DNA of 6,976 bases from Oscillospiraceae bacterium. GTDB taxonomy: Bacteria > Bacillota > Clostridia > Oscillospirales > Ruminococcaceae. A program made the translations under genes and the position numbers. The stretch is taken from NCBI GenBank assembly GCA_018110855.1, contig JAGBFZ010000108.1, forward strand, positions 1 to 6,976. The letters are read 5' to 3'. This document shows positions 1 to 6,733 of the stretch, one piece after another; within the stretch, counting starts at the first letter, position 1, and every line of letters begins with the position of its first letter. The notes beneath the pieces were generated by a model, which saw only the letters and a list, made by a program, of their open reading frames with translations, was not told the origin of the DNA and ran no database searches.

Positions 1-232
1 CAAGTCCCTGGCTTATCCTTGCGGCAGGTATCTTTGAGGTCACTGCGGCGCAGATAACGCACTGCTCGTTTATTGGCGCATCCGATATTTTTACGGTTTC
101 GGAAAAATCGGTATATTCCTTGGGAAAATGCTCAAGCAGGTCGCCTACCGTGCGTATCCCAATTTTTTCGTACAGCTCCGCTCTTTTGGCGGCTACTCCC
201 GAAAGGGCTGTTATTTTATCTGTAAGCTTCAT
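1..232 (-). CDS. recG: ATP-dependent DNA helicase RecG, N-terminal fragment (gene runs off the left edge)
   Basis: RecG is a superfamily 2 helicase that binds stalled replication forks and Holliday junctions and drives branch migration and fork regression. Only the first 77 codons are present; the wedge/OB domain and helicase motifs lie beyond base 1. The protein begins MKLTDKITALSGVAAKRAEL. It continues with a helical segment containing GIRTVGDLLEHFPKEY at about residues 25-40, the family's N-terminal signature (compare the GVG...L...LHTVQDLLLHLPLRY pattern of E. coli RecG). The following stretch (residues 45-70) looks like the start of the OB-fold wedge. The ATG shares four bases (ATGA) with the stop codon of the upstream amidohydrolase, which implies translational coupling. 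An AGAGGA sequence inside the end of that upstream gene can serve as its ribosome binding site. The fragment is recognised from its N-terminus alone, but the match is characteristic. Confidence 0.9.
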   Translation of the reverse strand, partial: MKLTDKITALSGVAAKRAELYEKIGIRTVGDLLEHFPKEYTDFSETVKISDAPINEQCVICAAVTSKIPAARISQGL

Positions 233-1494
233 TTTGTAAATATCCTCTTGCAAATTGCGGCGCAGTCGGCATACAGCTTCTCCGTATCCTCACCTATGAA
301 AAAGCCGCCGTTTTCGTACAGTATTTTTCCGCCCACTGCGGTCATTCTTACAATATCCCTCGAACCGCCGAAGACAAGGTTTTTAACTATATTGTTTTCG
401 GGCTGCATACAGGGGCGGCGCATGTCTATTACCGCAAAATCCGCAAGCTTTCCCGTTTCTATGGCTCCGCTGTTTATTTCAAGCGCCCTTGCTCCTCCCG
501 TGAATGCCGCTTTCAGCACGCTTTCGGCAGGCATTGCGGCGGCGTCGGAATATTTAAGCTTCTGGAGAGCTGTGCAAAGGTACATTTCCTTGAACATATC
601 AAGGGAATTGTTGCTTGCGGCTCCGTCTGTGCCTATGGCGAGATTTATTCCCCGTCTGCACGCTTCGGTTAAGTCAGCTATCCCGCTTGAAAGCTTTAAA
701 TTGCTGCATGGATTTGTGACAACGGTCATATTATGACGGGCAAAGATATTGAAGTCTTCTTCACATAAATATATGCAGTGGTATCCGCCGCCGCCGTATT
801 CAAACATTCCTATGCTGTCCATTATTTCTGTGGGGGTCATGCCGTATCTTGCGATACATTCCTCGGTCTCGGACTTGGTTTCACTGTTGTGGCACCAGAC
901 GGGGGCATTGTATTTATGTGCAAGCCCTGCTACGCCTTTCATCAGCTCAAGGCTTGTGGTATATTCCGCATGAAATCCCAGCTTATAGGAAATAAGGGGG
1001 TGATAGTTATTGAATTTAAGATAATATTCCTCAAGCTTTTCTATGGATTCGCTGAAATTGTTGAGCGCTCCGCAGAACACGCAGCGAAAGCCTGTTTCCG
1101 AAAATGCCTTTGCCATTGCTTCGGGATAATAGTACATATCAAAGCAGGAGGTTATGCCGTTTGAGACGTATTCTGCCACGGCAAGCTTTGTAAGGGTATA
1201 GTTATCCTCGGGGGTGAGCTTGGCTTCATGGGGGAATACGGCTTCCGTCAGCCATTTGTCAAGGGGGAGATCTTCCGCAAAGGAGCGCAGGAAAACCATG
1301 GGGGAATGGGTATGGGCATTGCAGAAACCGGGAATAACGAGGTTTCCGTTAAGGTCGATAACACGGTCGTAATTATCCTCGGGAGGCTCGTTTCCCACAT
1401 AGGTGAATATTCCGCCCTCTGTACAGACGCTTCCGCTTTTTACGGTCATTGTACGGACATCAAGATATCTTCCGTTTTTCAGGTGAAGCTTCAT
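229..1494 (-). CDS. Amidohydrolase of the MTA/SAH (adenosine-type) deaminase-like group, substrate unknown
   Basis: This 421-residue protein is a metal-dependent amidohydrolase with the size and layout of 5'-methylthioadenosine/S-adenosylhomocysteine deaminases and chlorohydrolase-type enzymes. A small N-terminal beta domain leads into PGFCNAHTHSPM, whose H61 and H63 are the metal-binding HxH pair. Next come GFHAEYTTS (H175), CHNSETKSE (H202, E205), GGGYHCIYL (H239), TNPCSNLKLSSGIAD (260-274) and AIGTDGAASNNSLDMF (D290, the final metal/catalytic aspartate). All core catalytic positions are therefore kept, so it is probably active on a ring amine in a nucleoside, purine or related compound. 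Several flanking residues differ from the usual family text: FHAEYT instead of PHAPYT, and YHCIYL instead of AHCVHL. The substrate should not be assumed to be MTA or SAH. It has no signal peptide and is probably cytosolic. It lies 21 bp after rel and overlaps recG by 4 bp, with AAAGGAG 7 bases before its ATG. Confidence 0.88.
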   Translation of the reverse strand: MKLHLKNGRYLDVRTMTVKSGSVCTEGGIFTYVGNEPPEDNYDRVIDLNGNLVIPGFCNAHTHSPMVFLRSFAEDLPLDKWLTEAVFPHEAKLTPEDNYTLTKLAVAEYVSNGITSCFDMYYYPEAMAKAFSETGFRCVFCGALNNFSESIEKLEEYYLKFNNYHPLISYKLGFHAEYTTSLELMKGVAGLAHKYNAPVWCHNSETKSETEECIARYGMTPTEIMDSIGMFEYGGGGYHCIYLCEEDFNIFARHNMTVVTNPCSNLKLSSGIADLTEACRRGINLAIGTDGAASNNSLDMFKEMYLCTALQKLKYSDAAAMPAESVLKAAFTGGARALEINSGAIETGKLADFAVIDMRRPCMQPENNIVKNLVFGGSRDIVRMTAVGGKILYENGGFFIGEDTEKLYADCAAICKRIFTK

Positions 1495-1501
1495 GGAAAC
1501 G

Positions 1502-1508
1502 CTCCTTT
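1502..1508 (-). promoter_or_regulatory. Ribosome binding site of the amidohydrolase gene
   Basis: AAAGGAG on the minus strand, 7 bases before the ATG at 1494-1492. It fills most of the short gap after rel and fixes the start of the amidohydrolase, in keeping with efficient translation from a shared mRNA. Confidence 0.8.
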
Positions 1509-1515
1509 CGGCGGT

Positions 1516-3708
1516 TTACTTTATCATTCTCTCTGCGCTTATTACATCGGGTATCTTTCTGAGCCTTCCGATAAGCTGGGTCAGCTGTCCAACTCCTGCG
1601 ATAGAGCAGGTCATTATCAGGTTTGCATTGCCGTTTTTCAGCGTTTTTGTGGACATTTCCGATACGGGTATCCTCATTTCTGCGGTGACTGCGGCTACAT
1701 TTGCAAGGAGAGTTATGCCGTCATAGGATACCACGTCGATAGACGCCTTGAAGATGGGATTGTCATTTTCCTTTGCGTTTTCAGCCCATGTTACCTCTAC
1801 CCAGCGGTCAGGCTCGATACCCTTTTCCATGGCTTCAACATACTTGGAGCAGTCCTTTCTGTGGACGGACACGCCGTGTCCCTTGGTGATGAAGCCGATG
1901 ATGTCCTCTCCGGGCAGGGGATTGCAGCACTTGGAGAGCTTCACGTCAATATTGCTCTCGCCCCCTACGATTATTCCCGTATTGCTCTTTCTGGGAGAGA
2001 AGGGAACGGGCTTTGCGGCAGGTGCGGCGGTGAGCTTTGCATAGTTGTCCTTTAACCGCTGCATTATCCTTGAGAGGATTATTCCGCCATAGCCCACTGC
2101 GGCATAGAAATCATCAAGCTGGGCGCAGTTATGCCGCTTCATATCGTCCGCAAGGAATTTTTCCATATCCTCGGGGGGGATATTTATGCCAAAGCGCTTG
2201 AATTCATGCTCGATGGCTTCCCTGCCGTTTACGATATTCTCTTCCCTGCGCTCCTTTTTGAACCATGAACGTATCTTGGATTTTGCTTCATTCGTTTTGC
2301 AGATGTCGAGCCATGCACGGTTGGGTCCGTGGTCGGGAGACTGGGAGGTGAGTATCTCCACGATCTCGCCTGTCTGGAGCTGATAGTCAAGGGAGACGAG
2401 CTTTCCGTCCACCTTGGCGCCCTTCATCTTATTGCCCACCTGCGTGTGTATCGCATAGGCAAAGTCTATGATGGTAGCTCCTGCGGGCAGGGTTATGATA
2501 TCTCCCTTGGGGGTGAATGCAAATATGTCCTCGGGAGCAAGGTCGCTCTTGATGGTGCGGACGATCTCCTCAACATCGTCTGTTTCCTGCTGGGCTTCGA
2601 TTATCTGACGTATCCATGCAAGGCGGCTTTCCAGCTTGTCCTTGCCCTTTATGCCCTCCTTATATTTCCAATGGGCGGCGATTCCGTATTCGGCGGTATA
2701 GTTCATATCCACCGTTCTTATCTGCACCTCGAAGGGAATTCCCTCTCTGCCGATAACGGTGGTATGGAGCGACTGATACATATTTGCCTTGGGGGTCGCG
2801 ATATAATCCTTGAAGCGGTTGGGGATGGGTTTGAACATATCATGGATTATTCCCAATGCGTTATAGCACTCGTTTACCGTATTCACGATTATTCTTACGG
2901 CATAAATATCATATACCTCGTCAAGACCCTTGCCCTTTATGAATGCCTTGCGGTATATTCCGTAAACGGATTTTACTCGTCCTGACATCTGAGGCTCGGG
3001 CAGATCCATTTCCGAAAATCTCTTTGCAATCTGCTCCTCGATGGATTTGATAAACGCCTGACGCTCGTCGCTGCGTATTTTCAGGCTCTGCTCTATCTCC
3101 GCATAGGCATAGGGGTCAAGATAGCGGAAGGACAGGTCCTCGATCTCGTCCTTTATTTTTCTGATTCCGAGACGATGGGCGATGGGGGCATAGATATTCA
3201 TGGTCTCAAGGGCGGTATTTCTCTGCTTGTTTGCAGGGCGGAACTGGAGCGTTCTCATATTATGGAGACGGTCGCAGAGCTTGATGATTATTACTCGGAT
3301 ATCCTGAGACATGGCGAGAAGTATCTTTCGCACATTCTCCGCCTGCTGCTCCTCCTTGGTGAAAAGGGGTATCTTTCCCAGCTTTGTTACGCCGTCCACA
3401 AGCATGGCAACATCCTGTCCGAACAGCTTTTTCAGTTCCTCAAGAGTGGTGTCGGTGTCCTCCACCACATCATGGAGAAGCGCTGCACAGATGGTGTCGG
3501 TATCCATTCCCAGCTCAAGCAGGATATACGCTACTGCTACGGGGTGGGTGATATACGGCTCTCCCGAGGAACGGGTCTGATTGGCGTGAGCCTTGGCGGC
3601 AAGCTCATAGGCTGAGATTATCTTGCTCAGATCGTACTGCTTTTCGTCATCAAGTATTTTCTGAATAAGAGAATCTATGGTATATACCGTTTCGGATTTA
3701 TTCATCAT
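1516..3708 (-). CDS. rel: Bifunctional (p)ppGpp synthetase/hydrolase, long RelA/SpoT homologue
   Basis: Rel makes (p)ppGpp from ATP and GDP/GTP during starvation and hydrolyses it otherwise, controlling the stringent response. With the start chosen here it is 730 residues, the normal length. The HD hydrolase domain (about 30-180) has ITHP (H55), LLHDVVEDTD (H79, D80, E83, D84) and KLCDRLHNMRTL (143-154). The synthetase domain (about 240-350) has GRVKSVYGIYRK, RFKDYIATPK (298-307), YQSLHT, EVQIRT (327-332) and AEYGIAAHWKYK. The RFKD form is the one found in bifunctional Rel proteins, whereas synthetase-only RelA has EFDD. A TGS domain follows (about 392-450, ending GEIVEILTS), then the cysteine-rich zinc-finger-like region SKCCNPLPG...HRKDC (C594, C595, H616, C620) and a C-terminal ACT domain (about 650-728). 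All catalytic motifs are intact, so both activities are expected. It lies 37 bp after recJ with no terminator between. An upstream in-frame GTG at 3720 is part of the ribosome binding site and is not taken as the start. Confidence 0.96.
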   Translation of the reverse strand: MMNKSETVYTIDSLIQKILDDEKQYDLSKIISAYELAAKAHANQTRSSGEPYITHPVAVAYILLELGMDTDTICAALLHDVVEDTDTTLEELKKLFGQDVAMLVDGVTKLGKIPLFTKEEQQAENVRKILLAMSQDIRVIIIKLCDRLHNMRTLQFRPANKQRNTALETMNIYAPIAHRLGIRKIKDEIEDLSFRYLDPYAYAEIEQSLKIRSDERQAFIKSIEEQIAKRFSEMDLPEPQMSGRVKSVYGIYRKAFIKGKGLDEVYDIYAVRIIVNTVNECYNALGIIHDMFKPIPNRFKDYIATPKANMYQSLHTTVIGREGIPFEVQIRTVDMNYTAEYGIAAHWKYKEGIKGKDKLESRLAWIRQIIEAQQETDDVEEIVRTIKSDLAPEDIFAFTPKGDIITLPAGATIIDFAYAIHTQVGNKMKGAKVDGKLVSLDYQLQTGEIVEILTSQSPDHGPNRAWLDICKTNEAKSKIRSWFKKERREENIVNGREAIEHEFKRFGINIPPEDMEKFLADDMKRHNCAQLDDFYAAVGYGGIILSRIMQRLKDNYAKLTAAPAAKPVPFSPRKSNTGIIVGGESNIDVKLSKCCNPLPGEDIIGFITKGHGVSVHRKDCSKYVEAMEKGIEPDRWVEVTWAENAKENDNPIFKASIDVVSYDGITLLANVAAVTAEMRIPVSEMSTKTLKNGNANLIMTCSIAGVGQLTQLIGRLRKIPDVISAERMIK

Positions 3709-3714
3709 AAATAT

Positions 3715-3727
3715 GATCACCTTTCCT
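3715..3727 (-). promoter_or_regulatory. Ribosome binding site of rel, which decides its start
   Basis: The minus strand reads AGGAAAGGTGATC, a near-complete complement of the 16S rRNA 3' tail (AAGGAGGTGATC type). It ends 6 bases before ATG ATG at 3708-3703. The in-frame GTG at 3720 sits inside this site, so it is probably not a start codon. The start is either of the two adjacent ATGs, most likely 3708. Confidence 0.8.
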
Positions 3728-3745
3728 GTGGATTATCCGCAGATG

Positions 3746-5815
3746 TCATTGGAGCAATCTGAGCCGCTTCATTGTGGGCGTCTGCTCCGTGTCCGCCTTG
3801 GGCGCACCTTGGATTATATGTACTTTTTCGGCGCAGCGGTCGTATTCCATAAGCCCCGCTTCGGAAAATATATCAAGACATATGAGAAATTTACAGTAGT
3901 TCATTTCCGCTTCAAGACGACTGTAAAGCCCTGTGGGAGACAATGTATTCCTGCCTGCCGATTTATAAACTGCGGCAAGGTCGGCTCTTTCGGGTATAAT
4001 TGCGGATATGAGCCTGCTTTCAAGGCTTTCGCCCCGTCTGAATTTATAATAAGCGTCCTCGGCGGCTATGAGCTTCTGCTGATTCAGTCCTTTTTTTCTG
4101 ATATCCGATACTCTCAGGCTGACGGTCTCCCTGCCGTTATAGCTATTTATTTCGGGGGTAACGAGAAGATTTGCATCGTCTCCTTTTTGAAGAGGAAATT
4201 CCTCGGGCTTTGTGCCAAACATAAGGGCAGTGAGATTCGTTCCTCCTCCCGAAAGGGCGAGCTTGGTATGCGTACCGTTTGAAAGGGAGATAATATTGTC
4301 TATCCGACAGCCCTGCAATAAAAATACAGGACGGGGGTTTCCCTCTCCGAAAGGCTCAAGCACTTCAAGACCCTTTATATTTTCAACGGTAAGCTCGGCT
4401 GGGGATACTGCTCCGTTTGCCTGTATTGACGGGATACAGGTTATCCCTTCGGCTGCCTGCGTATCCGCATACTCCAGAAGCTTTTGCTTAAAAAGCGGGA
4501 ATTTATCCTGACTGAGGGAAAAACCGCCTGCTCCCGAATGTCCTCCGAATCTGTCAAGGGCTTCTTCTGCGAAGCTAAGTGCCTTGAACACGTTAAGCCC
4601 CTCTATGGAGCGGGCTGAGCCTCTGAGTTCGGAGTCATCTTCATCTGCGGACATGAGGAAAACGGGCTTGCCGAATTTTTCCACGCATCTTGCTGCGGCT
4701 ATGCCCACAACGCCATGATGCCAGCCTGTTCCCCTGAATATCATTATACGGCTGTCAAGAAGGGAATTATCCGCATTTATCTGATCTATGATATCCTTAA
4801 TTATTTTATTTTCGTAATTTCTGCGCTCGGAGTTCAGAGCGCATACCCTTTCGGCATATTCCTCCGCCTCCTCAGGGGATTCGGACATCAGGAGCTTCAA
4901 TGCATCCGACGGGGAGCCTATCCTTCCTGCGGCGTTTATTCTTGGGGCAAGGGTAAAGGCTGCCGACATGGAGGTATAGGGCGGCTTTATCCCCGATTTT
5001 TCTATAAGGGCACGAAGTCCCTCATTTTCGGTGTTTTCAAGGTAATGCAGTCCATGGCGGACGATATCTCTGTTTTCGCCTGTAAGGGGTACAACGTCTG
5101 CAACGGTGGCAATGGCGGCAAGGTCGGAATACTGCTCAATTATCTGCTCGGTATCTCCGCCCTCCATGGCGGAAATGAGCTTCAAAGCAAGTCCGCAGCC
5201 GCAGAAGTTTTTATAGGACGAGGGGCAGTCGGGGCGGTGGGGGTCAACCACTGCGGCGGCTTCGGGCAGCTCTTTTCCCGGCTGATGGTGATCGGTTATG
5301 ACAAGGGTGATGCCAAGCTCCTTGCAGAGTGCGGCTTCTTCTATGGCGGATATGCCGTTATCCACGGTGACGATAAGGGAAACGCCCTGCTCGGACAGCT
5401 TTCTTACTGCGGCAGAGTTTATTCCGTAGCCCTCTGAACGCTCGTTGATATATGTCATCACATTTCCGCCGATATCCGTCAGGTATCCTGCGAGTACGGC
5501 TGTGGCGGTAACTCCGTCACAGTCATAGTCACCATAGACGCAGATAAGCTCTCCGCTGTCAACGGCTTCGTTTATTATTCCGCAGGCTTTTTCCATATCA
5601 CGGATAAGGAAGGGGTCGGAAAATGCTTCTTCCTCGGAATCCTGTCCGAAAAAGCCAACTGCCTTTTCCATTGTGTCTATCCCTGCGCAGACAAGGGCTT
5701 TGGCGGCAAGAGAGGTAAGTCCTCCTTTTGTGCACAGCTCCTTTACTGCTTTTTCATCGGGTGCTTTTATCAGCCATTTCTTTATCAACTGCTCATACCT
5801 CGTTCTTATTATCAT
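3746..5815 (-). CDS. recJ: Single-stranded-DNA-specific 5'-3' exonuclease RecJ
   Basis: RecJ degrades single-stranded DNA 5' to 3' in RecF-pathway recombination, mismatch and base-excision repair, and processing of stalled forks. The 689-residue protein has the complete DHH-family core. Motif I is GDYDCDG (D96, D98, D100), motif II TVDNGIS (D152), motif III ITDHH (D175, H176, H177), a DPHRPDC segment is at 191-197, and motif IV is TVADVVPL (D240). The DHHA1 domain follows with GWHHGVVGI (364-372), LRGSARS (397-403) and GGHSGAGG (424-431). The OB-like domain contains LEPFGEGNPRPVF (486-498). The last 120 residues form an extra C-terminal domain like those of Firmicutes RecJ proteins. All metal ligands are intact. 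It is the first gene of the unit behind the 5829-5857 promoter and is followed 37 bp later by rel. The start is uncertain: the ATG at 5815 has no ribosome binding site and lies only 13 bases past the -10 box. An in-frame TTG at 5788 (codon 10) is preceded by GAGGT. Confidence 0.95.
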   Translation of the reverse strand: MIIRTRYEQLIKKWLIKAPDEKAVKELCTKGGLTSLAAKALVCAGIDTMEKAVGFFGQDSEEEAFSDPFLIRDMEKACGIINEAVDSGELICVYGDYDCDGVTATAVLAGYLTDIGGNVMTYINERSEGYGINSAAVRKLSEQGVSLIVTVDNGISAIEEAALCKELGITLVITDHHQPGKELPEAAAVVDPHRPDCPSSYKNFCGCGLALKLISAMEGGDTEQIIEQYSDLAAIATVADVVPLTGENRDIVRHGLHYLENTENEGLRALIEKSGIKPPYTSMSAAFTLAPRINAAGRIGSPSDALKLLMSESPEEAEEYAERVCALNSERRNYENKIIKDIIDQINADNSLLDSRIMIFRGTGWHHGVVGIAAARCVEKFGKPVFLMSADEDDSELRGSARSIEGLNVFKALSFAEEALDRFGGHSGAGGFSLSQDKFPLFKQKLLEYADTQAAEGITCIPSIQANGAVSPAELTVENIKGLEVLEPFGEGNPRPVFLLQGCRIDNIISLSNGTHTKLALSGGGTNLTALMFGTKPEEFPLQKGDDANLLVTPEINSYNGRETVSLRVSDIRKKGLNQQKLIAAEDAYYKFRRGESLESRLISAIIPERADLAAVYKSAGRNTLSPTGLYSRLEAEMNYCKFLICLDIFSEAGLMEYDRCAEKVHIIQGAPKADTEQTPTMKRLRLLQ
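5797..5801 (-). promoter_or_regulatory. Possible ribosome binding site for an internal TTG start of recJ
   Basis: GAGGT on the minus strand lies 8 bases before an in-frame TTG at 5788-5786 (codon 10 of the longest recJ frame). Starting there gives a protein beginning MIKKWLIKAPDEK, close to the usual N-terminus of Firmicutes RecJ, where a basic/tryptophan stretch comes within a few residues of the start. No comparable site precedes the ATG at 5815. This is a plausible alternative, not proven. Confidence 0.45.
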
Positions 5816-5828
5816 CTAAATAATTTTC

Positions 5829-5857
5829 ATTATAGCATTTTGAAAGAAAATAATCAA
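5829..5857 (-). promoter_or_regulatory. SigA-type promoter with extended -10 for the recJ-rel-amidohydrolase-recG unit
   Basis: On the minus strand the sequence shows a TTGATT -35 (5857-5852, four of six matches to TTGACA) and a 17-base spacer. A perfect TATAAT -10 (5834-5829) follows, with TG at the extended -10 position directly before it (TGCTATAAT). The DNA just upstream of the -35 is A/T-rich and may act as an UP element. The expected transcription start is about 5821-5823, only 6-8 bases before the recJ ATG. It is the only convincing promoter I see for the downstream genes. Confidence 0.85.
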
Positions 5858-5902
5858 GTGTTTCATTTTATTTATTATGTGAATTAAATTGTAAACGGGG
5901 AC

Positions 5903-5934
5903 AAAAAATGCACGGAAACTATTTGTTCCGTGCA
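5903..5934 (-). terminator. Rho-independent terminator of the ABC transporter unit
   Basis: Read on the minus strand, TGCACGGAA and TTCCGTGCA form a perfect 9-bp stem around an 8-base loop. The stem is followed directly by TTTTTT (5908-5903). It starts 18 bases past the permease stop codon. There is no matching T-run on the other side, so it works in one direction only. It ends about 45 bp before the -35 of the recJ promoter and so separates the two transcription units. Confidence 0.9.
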
Positions 5935-5952
5935 ATGGGTAATGTTATTATA

Positions 5953-6714
5953 TTATTTGCTGTCGCTTTTCATATTTTTGCGGAATGCTGCTATGGAGAG
6001 AAGCAGGGCGGCAAGGGTATATGCTCCCACAATGAGCAGGTCGGTTCCGAGCTTATCCGAAGCTCCTGCCATTATGCTTCTTGCGGCTCTTACGGAATGA
6101 TAGAAGGGGAGAGCGAGGCATACCTTCTGCAGTCCTCCGCCGATGCTTTCGACGTCCATCCATATGCCGCCTAAAATGCCTGCGGCGGAGATGATTATGG
6201 AACATATTCCGGGAGCGGCATTGCTGTTGAAGATACTGCCGAACAGAAGCCCGAAGCCTATAAACATTACTGCTGTGGGGATAAGTGAAAGCAGTGCAAG
6301 AAATGTACGTCCCACGTTCATTTCCACTTTTTCCGCCGCCGCAATAATGAAAGATGCGGTGAATGTGACAAGCGACTGCAAAACGGCAAGGAGAACGATG
6401 GGCAGATAATATCCGCCGATAAACTCATGGGCTTTCATGGGAGAAGCGTAAAGTCGGGTGAGAAATGCGCCTGTTCTGTCCTGCGAAAGCAGCAGCGCCG
6501 CAAAAAGCATTACAAAGGACAGTCCGAACACCGCTATTCCTCCCGAGAGATTGTCGATACGGAAAACGGTCATATTTGCCTCGGGGGGAATGCTCTTGTT
6601 GATTATTGTCATTATCAGCAGCATGACGATGGGAAAGCCAAGGCAGAATATGTAGCTTAACGGGTCACGGAGCAGCTCCTTTAAATTTCTTTTTGAAAAT
6701 ACTGCGGTCCTCAT
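5953..6714 (-). CDS. ABC-2 type transporter permease
   Basis: This is the membrane subunit of a small ABC exporter of the ABC-2/DrrB-like kind that pairs with the ATPase encoded just upstream. With the chosen start it has 253 residues. It begins with a short cytosolic segment (MRTAVFSKRNLKELLRDPLS) typical of the amphipathic entry helix of this family. Six hydrophobic segments follow at about 20-38, 57-78, 101-126, 137-162, 169-187 and 226-244, and the C-terminus is charged (FRKNMKSDSK). The hydrophilic stretch at about 79-98 (SQDRTGAFLTRLYASPMKAH) matches the conserved cytosolic loop before the third helix, where permeases of this type carry an E/R..GTL..L...P pattern. The cargo cannot be read from the sequence; family members export drugs, antibiotics, peptides or lipids. 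The frame stays open upstream to 6783, but that part overlaps the ATPase gene. AAAGGA lies 9 bases before the ATG at 6714, which favours this start. Confidence 0.87.
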   Translation of the reverse strand: MRTAVFSKRNLKELLRDPLSYIFCLGFPIVMLLIMTIINKSIPPEANMTVFRIDNLSGGIAVFGLSFVMLFAALLLSQDRTGAFLTRLYASPMKAHEFIGGYYLPIVLLAVLQSLVTFTASFIIAAAEKVEMNVGRTFLALLSLIPTAVMFIGFGLLFGSIFNSNAAPGICSIIISAAGILGGIWMDVESIGGGLQKVCLALPFYHSVRAARSIMAGASDKLGTDLLIVGAYTLAALLLSIAAFRKNMKSDSK

Positions 6715-6723
6715 TTCTGTAAT

Positions 6724-6729
6724 TCCTTT
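6724..6729 (-). promoter_or_regulatory. Ribosome binding site of the permease gene, which decides its start
   Basis: AAAGGA on the minus strand stands 9 bases before the ATG at 6714-6712. A nearer-upstream in-frame ATG at 6732 comes directly after the ATPase stop codon with no such site before it, and the GGA would fall inside its coding sequence. The 6714 start is preferred. Confidence 0.65.
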
Positions 6730-6733
6730 CATA

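Noticed and set aside
128..736. Open frame of 202 codons on the plus strand
   Set aside because: It is antisense to the recG start and the C-terminal half of the amidohydrolase. The protein shows no family pattern and spans two real genes and their junction.
1228..2055. Open frame of 275 codons on the plus strand
   Set aside because: It lies antisense across the start of the amidohydrolase and the C-terminal part of rel, both well supported by conserved motifs. Its translation is cysteine- and glycine-rich with no recognisable domain, as expected of a shadow frame.
2329..2985. Open frames on the plus strand inside rel (also 3175-3615 and 3677-4282)
   Set aside because: All are antisense to the Rel TGS, synthetase and HD domains or to the recJ 3' end, whose motifs are fully conserved. 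There is no independent evidence of coding.
4715..5437. Open frame of 240 codons on the plus strand
   Set aside because: It is entirely antisense to the DHH and DHHA1 core of recJ. The translation is low in charged residues and rich in G, Y and C, with no domain or credible ribosome binding site.
5788..5800. Tiny ATG-AGC-AGT-TGA frame overlapping the possible recJ TTG, considered as a leader peptide
   Set aside because: Its ATG directly abuts the GAGGT with only about one base of overlap-free spacing, too close for initiation, and three codons carry no regulatory signature.
5858..5902. Possible riboswitch or structured leader upstream of recJ
   Set aside because: The stretch is short, A/T-rich, upstream of the likely transcription start and without a convincing stem.
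5908..6174. Open frame of 88 codons on the plus strand starting inside the hairpin
   Set aside because: The first codons lie in the terminator stem and the rest is antisense to the permease C-terminus. It is a shadow.
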